Shown: piece by piece, positions 1 through 5,235 of the stretch | Layout: each line of letters starts with the position of its first letter | Numbering within the stretch: position 1 is the first letter of the stretch | NCBI GenBank assembly: GCA_030606095.1 | Contig: JAUWHC010000108.1 | Span: forward strand, 1 to 7,634 | Direction: 5' to 3' | DNA length: 7,634 nt | From: Promethearchaeota archaeon | GTDB lineage: Archaea > Asgardarchaeota > Lokiarchaeia > Sigyniarchaeales > SOKP01 | The notes under the pieces: generated by a model | Told to the model about the DNA's origin: nothing | The model's database searches: none | What the model saw: the letters and a program-made list of their open reading frames with translations, nothing else | Translations under genes and position numbers: made by a program

Positions 1-1
1 T

Positions 2-139
2 TGGAATGAAACATCTACAAAAAAATTTTTAGAAAAAGCACGTTCTGGAGAATATGAAAATGCAGAAGAAGATGCAGTGGAATTACGGCAGTTTTTATTA
101 GATTATTCTAAATTTCAAGAGCTTTTAAATGATTTTTAA
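2..139 (+). CDS. 3' end of an unidentified gene (partial, 45 residues visible)
   Basis: An open frame enters from the left edge and ends at a TAA at 137-139, leaving 45 residues that begin WNETSTKKFLEKARSGEYEN and end in ELLNDF. The fragment is charged and probably helical, rich in Glu, Lys and Leu, with no catalytic motif. It reads like the C-terminal tail of a small regulatory or antitoxin-type protein, but that is an impression only, and I do not recognise the family. Coding is plausible because the composition is protein-like and the frame is open to the window edge. The tail overlaps, tail to tail, the last 32 nt of the degraded PIN reading frame on the opposite strand. The upstream part lies outside the window, so start, length and function cannot be given. 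Confidence 0.5.
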   Translation, partial: WNETSTKKFLEKARSGEYENAEEDAVELRQFLLDYSKFQELLNDF

Positions 140-311
140 ATCCTTGCTCAAAATGTATAAACGAAGGGTATATTACTGAAATCTCCTTATATTTTAAAGC
201 TAGGGGAAACTCAATAAGTGACAGAATAGTAGTAAATGTATTGCCTTTTTTAAATGGGCTTATTTTCGATTTATTACATTGTGTTAATACAATAGTATTC
301 AATAACCACAT
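108..311 (-). pseudogene. Degraded VapC-like PIN toxin remnant
   Basis: This 67-codon frame begins at an ATG that overlaps the antitoxin stop (TAATG), the coupling expected for a vapBC pair. Residues 3-9 read LLNTIVL, which resembles the first PIN motif (LLDTNVL) with the catalytic Asp changed to Asn. Residues 27-40 (TTILSLIEFPLALK) resemble the second conserved segment of archaeal VapC proteins, and VIYPS follows at about the usual distance. PIN toxins are Mg-dependent RNases of about 130 residues with four acidic catalytic positions. Here the segment between the first two motifs is about half its usual length, and the C-terminal half, with its acidic residues, is missing. The 3' end also runs into the convergent gene at 2-139. 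I infer an inactivated toxin gene. A short unrelated protein, or a chance frame behind the antitoxin, remains possible. Confidence 0.45.
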
Positions 312-604
312 TACTTATCTGAATTCCTCTCTGAATCTTGTAAACGATTCAATCTCTCTTGTTCCTTTTTTCTTACTTCTTTATAAAACAAAATTTCTTC
401 TTGTTCATCTAGTTCCTCAATTTTCTGCAGCAATTCTGGGTCTAAACGTTCTCTGAAATCTTTAATTGATATAACATCAATCTCTTCCACATTTTTGAGG
501 TAATTTATAATAGATTGACGCAAGATTTCAGTCCATTTAATTTCAGGATGCTCTTTCATTTTTTTATGAATGTCATCATCAATACTAAAAGTAATATTGG
601 TCAT
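311..604 (-). CDS. Ribbon-helix-helix antitoxin (VapB-like)
   Basis: This 97-residue protein starts MTNITFSIDDDIHKKMKEHP and continues with a helix-turn-helix segment (WTEILRQSIINYLKN, about residues 24-38). That is the strand-helix-helix pattern of ribbon-helix-helix DNA-binding proteins. They dimerise through the N-terminal strand and place it in the major groove of their own operator. The C-terminal half (about residues 45-97) is highly charged and Glu/Lys-rich, as in antitoxins where this tail wraps around the toxin. The length suits a VapB-type antitoxin. Its stop codon overlaps the ATG of the PIN-like relic (TAATG), so the pair was probably co-transcribed and translationally coupled, and autorepression at the upstream region would be expected. 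The frame is intact although its partner looks broken, so it may persist as a lone DNA-binding protein. The RHH call is fairly secure; the toxin family is inferred from the relic. Confidence 0.75.
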   Translation of the reverse strand: MTNITFSIDDDIHKKMKEHPEIKWTEILRQSIINYLKNVEEIDVISIKDFRERLDPELLQKIEELDEQEEILFYKEVRKKEQERLNRLQDSERNSDK

Positions 605-640
605 AAGGTATCTAAGTATAATCCTTGATTTTAGATTATT

Positions 641-660
641 GCATTATATTATTTTTTAAA
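641..660 (-). promoter_or_regulatory. Possible TATA element for the antitoxin gene
   Basis: On the minus strand this stretch reads TTTAAAAAATAATATAATGC, an AT-only block about 40-55 nt before the antitoxin ATG at 604. An archaeal TATA box centred here would put transcription start some 20-30 nt before the ATG. A weak AAGGAT (minus strand, 626-621) lies 16 nt before the start codon. The whole region is AT-rich, so this is suggestive only. Confidence 0.3.
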
Positions 661-719
661 CCTTAAAAAGTAAGTATTTCAATTAGAAATTAGGCTGAAA
701 TTTTCAAAAATATACTAAA

Positions 720-753
720 TTTGCTATGTCTCAGAAATTTAAATACTAGCAAA
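720..753. repeat. Inverted repeat TTTGCTA / TAGCAAA around a TATA-like box
   Basis: Perfect 7-bp arms lie at 720-726 (TTTGCTA) and 747-753 (TAGCAAA), separated by 20 nt that contain TTTAAATA at 738-745. The arm centres are about 27 bp apart. The position between divergently transcribed genes, bracketing a possible TATA box, would suit an operator for a dimeric regulator such as the neighbouring ribbon-helix-helix protein. Seven-bp arms can arise by chance in DNA this AT-rich. Confidence 0.3.
738..745 (+). promoter_or_regulatory. Alternative upstream TATA-like box (TTTAAATA)
   Basis: TTTAAATA is close to the common archaeal TATA consensus. Transcription from it would start near 765-772 and give a leader of about 65 nt before the ATG at 835. 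It competes with the closer TTTATAAA at 796-803, and either or both may serve the operon. Confidence 0.3.
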
Positions 754-795
754 ATATATTAAATCATCCTGAAGATAAAAAAAAATTTTGAATTT

Positions 796-803
796 TTTAT
801 AAA
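796..803 (+). promoter_or_regulatory. Probable TATA box of the five-gene operon (TTTATAAA)
   Basis: TTTATAAA lies in a purine/AT tract with its centre about 35 nt before the ATG at 835. With the usual archaeal TATA-to-start distance of about 25 nt, transcription would begin near 824-828, giving a very short leader that just includes a GGTG at 825-828. That geometry is what leads me to prefer it over the TTTAAATA at 738-745. Confidence 0.45.
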
Positions 804-834
804 AAAGACAAAAATTGATTAATTGGTGTAATTA

Positions 835-1050
835 ATGGCAATTAAATTTGAGATTTCAGAAATTCTAAACCAGTTTGAATTAACTGACAGAGACAAGAAA
901 AATCTTGCTCAATTATTTGAATTTACCAAGTATTTGTACGACAACGAAGAAAATTTAACAAAGACGATGAATTTAGTCAAAAAAGCGCGGGATCAAATAA
1001 TAGAAAGGATTCTAGAGATGTTTGAGAGCGAAGTTACTAATAAAATCTAA
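835..1050 (+). CDS. Small helical protein of unknown function, first gene of the operon
   Basis: I do not recognise this 71-residue protein. It starts MAIKFEISEILNQFELTDRD and looks all-helical and strongly charged, with about two to three amphipathic helices (residues 5-15, 20-36 and 41-66). It has no cysteine, no membrane segment and no catalytic motif. The start is supported by a GGTG at 825-828, 6 nt before the ATG and complementary to the archaeal 16S tail, and by the TATA-like box just upstream. It lies 36 nt before the Rad50-like ATPase gene on the same strand, so it is probably co-transcribed with it. Small helical proteins next to SMC/Rad50-type ATPases are often accessory subunits that bind the head or the coiled coil; that role is inference from position. 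A small regulator is an alternative. Confidence 0.7.
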   Translation: MAIKFEISEILNQFELTDRDKKNLAQLFEFTKYLYDNEENLTKTMNLVKKARDQIIERILEMFESEVTNKI

Positions 1051-1067
1051 AGTAATAAATTAAATCT

Positions 1068-1075
1068 AAGGAGAG
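1068..1075 (+). promoter_or_regulatory. Shine-Dalgarno-like AAGGAGAG before the Rad50-like gene
   Basis: AAGGAGAG is the best ribosome binding match in the window. The core AGGAG ends 13 nt before the ATG at 1087, somewhat farther than ideal. It supports that start because no other in-frame ATG lies between the two. Confidence 0.5.
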
Positions 1076-1086
1076 AGAAAATTTCT

Positions 1087-3627
1087 ATGATTGAAGCTAT
1101 TAAATTGAAAAGTTTTAGAAAGCATGAAAATATGAGTTTAGATTTTGACGAAAAATTTAACCTCATTCATGGTCGAAATAATGCGGGTAAAACAACTGTC
1201 TTTTATGCCATTGAATATTGCTTATTTGGAGGAGTACTAGGCTTTAAAAAAATTTCGCAATTAACTTCCTTTAAAAGCAAAACGATTGGTGTAGAACTAA
1301 TTTTTAGAAGTAGAAATGGAGACCGTTTTAAATTACAGCGAATGCACAAACTAGTGGGAAAAACTCTAGCAGCAAAAGGCTCTTTCACCCTAAAAAAGCT
1401 TAGTGATGATGGGGAAAGTTACATAATGGCGTCGGATTTTGGAGACCGAGAAGAAGACCTATCTCTGAAAATTAACGAGCTAACAGGAATTTCTAAGAGA
1501 TTTTTTGAAACAGGAATCCATTTTCATCAAGGTACAATTTCAGAAATATTGAATGGCTCAAAAAAGTTAGACATTGTGTTTGGAATTACGGCTGCTACTA
1601 CGCTTGCCGATATTTTTAAAACCCGAGCGTTATCTTTTGAGAAAGAAGTCCTAAACGCTGAAAAGGTTGAAATTCAATTAAATCAATCGAAAAAAAATAA
1701 AGTTGAACAGGAAGAAAAGTCCGCGGAATACGCTAAAAAAATTGATGAAGTACAAAACACCATCCTCACAAAAGAAGGTCAACTTAAAAGCCTTCAAAAA
1801 ATGGAAGAATTTGCAGAGATAGTTTCTGAAGCTGTTGGAAATTACGAAAACGCAGAAAAAAAAGTTGGCGAAATTAAAATAAAAGAAGAAGTATTAAAGA
1901 AAGAATTTCAAGAAGTAAAGGACAAATTTGGGTCGAAAAAAAAAATTGAAGAAGAACTTAATTCTAAACTTATTAACTTGGATAAAGTCAAGCAAGAGAT
2001 AAATACTTACGAATCTAAGTTAGAACAACTTCAAAATGAAACTATAAAATTAGAGAAAGAAAAAATAGAGAATGAAAACAAAACAAACAACCTAAAAGAG
2101 ATTTCTAAAGAGTTGGAGACTTTAACTAACGAATTAGGTAGTAAAGAACAACTACAAGAGAAATTGAAACTAAATTCTATTAAAGTTAAGGAAATATCAA
2201 AAAAGATTAGTAAACTAGAAAGTGAATCAGAAAGTTTATTAAAGTCTATACGCGATTCGGAGCGAGCGATAGGTGATTATGAAGGGATGCTGAACCGAAG
2301 GAAAAATTCTAAAGATAAGCCCATATGCGAGTATTGCGGCGCACCTATAGATCCGGTTAAAATTGAAGACGAAATTAAAAATTTACAAAATAGTTTGAAA
2401 GAGTTTAAGAAAAAGATTTCTCAAAATGAAAAAAAAGAAGAGAAGATCAAAGGTGAATTAGCCGAATCTCGAACGAATGAAAAAGAAGTAAGCGAAGAAG
2501 CACATATCTTTGAGACTTCGGTTCAACAGATTGAAAGTTTAGCAAATAAACAAAAAAAACTTTCTGAAAATATGGATTTAGATAAAAATTTAAAATCTAT
2601 TAACCTGTTAATTGAAAAAAATGAAGAATCTATCAAAAATGAAAAAAAAGAATTAAGTATTTCACGTTCAGACGAAAACGACTTAAATAAACGAGTAAAT
2701 GTTTTGGAATCTCAATTAACTCAGTTCGAAGACTTAGAACAGAAAGTGAAGAAAATAAATATAGAATTAATATCTCAAGAAAAATATTTGCAAGAAGAAT
2801 TGGAAAGGCTTATAAAAAATTTTAACGATACACACCAAAATATAAAAATCGAAATTACAGAACAAATGAACAAATACTCAGGGGAAGAAATAGAAACCTT
2901 TGCAAACGAAGTTCTTCAAGTCACAGAAAAATTAGCAGTTACTAAAGATAATTTCGCTTTTGACAAAGGATTCAACGTTCGAGACGAGCTCAAGGAGTTA
3001 ATACTCGCTAAAAATTCAGAAATAAAGGCAACTTTAGATGTAATAAAAAATCAATTTAAGGAAATTGAGGAATATCTAAGCGGTATTCAAAATCAAATCA
3101 TGAAACTAGATAAAGAAATTGCATCCTATGAGAAACAACTTAACGAGTTAAAAAATAAAGAGAGGTTAGCTCAAAATTATCGAAAGTTTCAAAATAATTT
3201 TCAAGATGTACAAAATATTATCAGACAAAACGCGTCAAAAGTATTAGAGCAGAAAATACTAGCCATCCATAAAAATTTATCTGCCGATGATGAATTTGAA
3301 AAAGTTAGCATTGACAGCGATAATTACAGCTTATCAGTCTTGCCGAAGGGAATCGAATCTGATGAACTCTATCCTGCTATGGTTTATCAAGGGGGCGGAC
3401 ATAAACTTATTTTGGGGCTTTCCTATAAAATTGCGCTTGGAGATTTAATTGGGGCGCCTCCATTCCTTTTAATTGACGAGCCAACAGAGTTTATGGATTC
3501 TAATAATCGTATTACTTTACTTTCTAATTTAAGTGCTATCTCTGACAAATCCCAAGTATTGTTAATTACACATCAAGATGTTGATAAAATTCAAGCTAAT
3601 AAAAAAATCGAAATTTTAAAAACATAA
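1087..3627 (+). CDS. Rad50/SbcC-like SMC ATPase with CxxC zinc hook
   Basis: This 846-residue ABC-type ATPase has the Rad50 layout. The N-terminal lobe carries IEAIKLKSFRKHE and a Walker A motif GRNNAGKT (residues 29-36), with a Q-loop HFHQGTISEIL at Q148. A Glu/Lys-rich coiled coil runs from about 190 to 405, then comes the zinc hook KPICEYCGAP (C414 and C417) near the middle of the chain, and a second, longer coiled coil runs from about 425 to 745. The C-terminal lobe has a signature-like QGGGHKLILGL (768-778), Walker B FLLIDEPTEFMD (D797, E798), the D-loop and an H-loop ITHQD (H829). Family members dimerise through ATP-bound heads and through zinc at the hook, and act on DNA ends or foreign DNA. 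The signature is divergent (GGGH in place of SGGE). Rad50 usually has an Mre11 partner, but none is visible. The N-terminus starts directly at the first beta-strand, so the start is well placed. The next gene follows after 11 nt. The ATPase class is certain; the biological role is open. Confidence 0.93.
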   Translation: MIEAIKLKSFRKHENMSLDFDEKFNLIHGRNNAGKTTVFYAIEYCLFGGVLGFKKISQLTSFKSKTIGVELIFRSRNGDRFKLQRMHKLVGKTLAAKGSFTLKKLSDDGESYIMASDFGDREEDLSLKINELTGISKRFFETGIHFHQGTISEILNGSKKLDIVFGITAATTLADIFKTRALSFEKEVLNAEKVEIQLNQSKKNKVEQEEKSAEYAKKIDEVQNTILTKEGQLKSLQKMEEFAEIVSEAVGNYENAEKKVGEIKIKEEVLKKEFQEVKDKFGSKKKIEEELNSKLINLDKVKQEINTYESKLEQLQNETIKLEKEKIENENKTNNLKEISKELETLTNELGSKEQLQEKLKLNSIKVKEISKKISKLESESESLLKSIRDSERAIGDYEGMLNRRKNSKDKPICEYCGAPIDPVKIEDEIKNLQNSLKEFKKKISQNEKKEEKIKGELAESRTNEKEVSEEAHIFETSVQQIESLANKQKKLSENMDLDKNLKSINLLIEKNEESIKNEKKELSISRSDENDLNKRVNVLESQLTQFEDLEQKVKKINIELISQEKYLQEELERLIKNFNDTHQNIKIEITEQMNKYSGEEIETFANEVLQVTEKLAVTKDNFAFDKGFNVRDELKELILAKNSEIKATLDVIKNQFKEIEEYLSGIQNQIMKLDKEIASYEKQLNELKNKERLAQNYRKFQNNFQDVQNIIRQNASKVLEQKILAIHKNLSADDEFEKVSIDSDNYSLSVLPKGIESDELYPAMVYQGGGHKLILGLSYKIALGDLIGAPPFLLIDEPTEFMDSNNRITLLSNLSAISDKSQVLLITHQDVDKIQANKKIEILKT
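1936..1945 (+). other. Run of ten A inside the Rad50-like gene
   Basis: Ten consecutive A bases encode Lys codons around residues 284-286, in the first coiled-coil arm. Runs this long can cause RNA polymerase slippage or replication slippage. A one-base change would shift the frame before the hook. The frame is intact as given. Confidence 0.5.
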
Positions 3628-3638
3628 TCTCAAAATGT

Positions 3639-4202
3639 ATGAATATGAGCGATAAAAATAGAGTAAATGAAGTAAATGAAGTTAATGAAGTTAATGAAGT
3701 TAAACCTATAATTGAATCCTTCAAAGAGGAGTTTCAACAAATATTTCTTGGCAATAAAAGCAAAATTGACCAAGTGCTCCAAAATGCGAAGGGATTAGTA
3801 GGCGAATATCTTAACCTTGAAGATTTTAAGAGGAAATTTTCCCTCAATTTACTTAAAGAAATTACAACAATGTTGAAAGCCGAAGAAATTAACCATACGG
3901 ATTTCTTCTTAGAAAATATGAGAGAGAATGTGCTTTGGCAACCCTTAATTAAATTAATCCTTGCGAAGCGTATTGAAGAACTAAAGCAATGTAAGGTCCT
4001 CAAAAAAGGAAAAAAATATAACATCTCCGGTTTAAAAGAAACTTATTTAGGGAAATTGGTTGCAGATAAGCTAGGATTTACGCGTCGTACTATAATTTCT
4101 GACCAAGAATACGAAAAACTGATTAGTATAATAAAAAAGTTAAAGTACGAAATCCCCGTTATTATTCAACCAACGCAGACAGAAATTTTTTTTGAAAATT
4201 AA
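3639..4202 (+). CDS. Helical protein of unknown function with N-terminal VNE repeats
   Basis: This 187-residue protein is not one I recognise. After MNMSDKNR comes a tetrapeptide-like run of four VNE units followed by VK (about residues 9-22), encoded by a 9-nt tandem repeat. The remainder looks mostly helical and mixed-charge (about 25-140), and the C-terminal part (140-187) includes LADKLGFTRRTIISDQEYEK-like sequence that is basic and could contact nucleic acid; that is a guess. No catalytic residues, cysteine pair or membrane segment stand out. The start is uncertain. ATG at 3639 and ATG at 3645 are both in frame, and neither has a clear Shine-Dalgarno sequence, so translation probably depends on coupling to the Rad50-like gene that ends 11 nt earlier. 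The tight spacing suggests a subunit that works with that ATPase, perhaps a bridging or head-binding protein like the non-SMC subunits of SMC complexes. No kleisin or kite motif is evident by eye. Confidence 0.75.
   Translation: MNMSDKNRVNEVNEVNEVNEVKPIIESFKEEFQQIFLGNKSKIDQVLQNAKGLVGEYLNLEDFKRKFSLNLLKEITTMLKAEEINHTDFFLENMRENVLWQPLIKLILAKRIEELKQCKVLKKGKKYNISGLKETYLGKLVADKLGFTRRTIISDQEYEKLISIIKKLKYEIPVIIQPTQTEIFFEN
3663..3704 (+). repeat. 9-nt tandem repeat GTNAATGAA (four full copies plus a partial)
   Basis: The units are GTAAATGAA at 3663 and 3672, then GTTAATGAA at 3681 and 3690, then a partial GTTAAA at 3699-3704. The period is a multiple of three, so copy-number changes alter the number of Val-Asn-Glu units without breaking the frame. 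The two sequence variants are grouped in adjacent pairs, as expected from recent duplication. Confidence 0.9.
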
Positions 4203-4275
4203 ATTAAAATTTAAAACGAATTCATTTACGTTAAAATAATAATTAAAAATAATAAAAAAGGAAGTAAAGAAGGAA

Positions 4276-4282
4276 AAGGAAG
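4276..4282 (+). promoter_or_regulatory. Purine-rich ribosome binding site before the MoxR gene
   Basis: AAGGAAG lies 5 nt before the ATG at 4288, within a longer purine tract (4257-4283). It fixes this ATG as the likely start over the internal ATG at codon 18. The 85-nt gap before this gene (4203-4287) is the longest in the operon and is nearly all A and T. I see no clear hairpin in it, and only a weak TTTAAAA (4210-4216) as a possible internal TATA box. Confidence 0.45.
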
Positions 4283-4287
4283 TTATC

Positions 4288-5214
4288 ATGAGCAAACAAA
4301 ATAAACAAGAAGAAAGTTCTCAAGAATTTTCTAAATTGATGGAATCGAAAAAAATTTTGGATATAAAGGAGGACGTCAATCTAGTTTTAGAAGGGCAATA
4401 CAAGACCGCTTATGACGCAATGACGGACGCTTACAATGCGGGCTTGTTTGTTGGTTTAGTCGGTCCAGTAGGATGTGGTAAAACTGCAATTTGTCGAAAA
4501 TTTGCATACGACATGAATAGAGAGTTTTATTGGGTTACTTTTTCTGATCTTATAAGACCTTCGACTTTAATCGGTTCTTTTGATCCAACGCTAGTTTTTA
4601 AGTACGGTTTTAGTCCAGAATCTTATATTCCTGGACCGTTTACGCTTAGTGCGCTGAAAGGCGGGGTGTTTTTAGCGAATGAGTTGAATAGAGGCGACGA
4701 ATACGTGCTAAATAGCATGCTTGATGCGATGGAGGAAAAAAGATTGTATATTCCACAACTTAAAACGTGGTTAAGCGTTGATGAGGAATTTTACGTAATT
4801 GCCGCAATGAATCCTGCCGAATTGAAGGGTACTCGTAAGTTACCATCTGCGATAAAAGACCGCATAAAAGTATGGATACATCTTGGTTATCCGTCTCGTT
4901 CGTTAGAACAAAAAATTATGATGGCAAACTGCCCTGAATATAAACTATCTGCCTTAACTCAAGAAAAGATTTTAGAATTAATGATTCAATGCCGAAGCGA
5001 TCCTGACGTTGATAAGCCCCCCAGTTTGAGAACTAGCATAGGGCTTGCTAGGTTCGTCTCAGAACGTGCTAAAAGATTGAAAGTTGAGGTCGATAACAAG
5101 TTGATTGCGGAATCTGCGAAACTTATACTCCCTGACTCGATCGAACTTCGACCAGGGAAACAAATAAATGCCTTTTTGAAAAAGTTATTGACTAAAGTTG
5201 TTGGCGTCGCATAA
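4288..5214 (+). CDS. MoxR/CbbQ-type AAA+ ATPase
   Basis: This 308-residue AAA+ protein is about the size of MoxR family members. It has Walker A GPVGCGKT (residues 59-66), a Walker B region GGVFLANELNRGDEY (126-140, E132), the MoxR-like stretch LNSMLDAMEEKRLYIP, sensor 1 AAMNPAELKGT (N175), a DR pair at 191-192 that matches the usual LDRF arginine-finger position, and a sensor-2-like PSLRTS (R248). MoxR ATPases form hexameric rings that remodel or activate partner proteins, usually with a VWA-domain partner. That partner gene follows 21 nt downstream. Oddly, the Walker B acidic pair is NE (N131, E132) where DE is expected. The Asp helps hold Mg, so ATP hydrolysis could be slowed or altered, although the catalytic Glu remains. 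No membrane segment is present, so it should be cytoplasmic. The fold and subfamily are secure; the client protein is not known. Confidence 0.9.
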   Translation: MSKQNKQEESSQEFSKLMESKKILDIKEDVNLVLEGQYKTAYDAMTDAYNAGLFVGLVGPVGCGKTAICRKFAYDMNREFYWVTFSDLIRPSTLIGSFDPTLVFKYGFSPESYIPGPFTLSALKGGVFLANELNRGDEYVLNSMLDAMEEKRLYIPQLKTWLSVDEEFYVIAAMNPAELKGTRKLPSAIKDRIKVWIHLGYPSRSLEQKIMMANCPEYKLSALTQEKILELMIQCRSDPDVDKPPSLRTSIGLARFVSERAKRLKVEVDNKLIAESAKLILPDSIELRPGKQINAFLKKLLTKVVGVA

Positions 5215-5235
5215 AATAGGAATTTAATAATTAAT

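Noticed and set aside
241..456. Plus-strand 71-codon frame opposite the antitoxin
   Set aside because: It is the antisense shadow of the RHH antitoxin and the PIN relic, with hydrophobic low-complexity content and no ribosome binding site.
1203..1388. Minus-strand frame inside the Rad50-like gene
   Set aside because: It lies wholly within the ATPase head coding region, whose plus-strand motifs are unmistakable.
1087..3627. Identification as a chromosomal SMC or Wadjet JetC
   Set aside because: The central CxxC zinc hook and the 846-aa length fit the Rad50/SbcC type; a globular SMC hinge is absent and no JetA, JetB or JetD neighbour is recognisable.
3635..3655. Short ATG...TAA frame (six codons) overlapping the start of the 187-aa gene
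   Set aside because: No ribosome binding site and no sign of a leader-peptide role; the clustered ATGs in an AT-rich sequence explain it.
3734..4024. Minus-strand 96-codon frame inside the 187-aa gene
   Set aside because: It is antisense to a well-placed operon gene, and its Phe/Ser/Leu-rich content is typical of the complement of an A-rich coding strand.
4203..4287. Possible terminator hairpin (AACG...CGTT) between the 187-aa gene and the MoxR gene
   Set aside because: The stem is only about 4 bp with mismatches beyond it, and no T-run follows; it is too weak to call a terminator.
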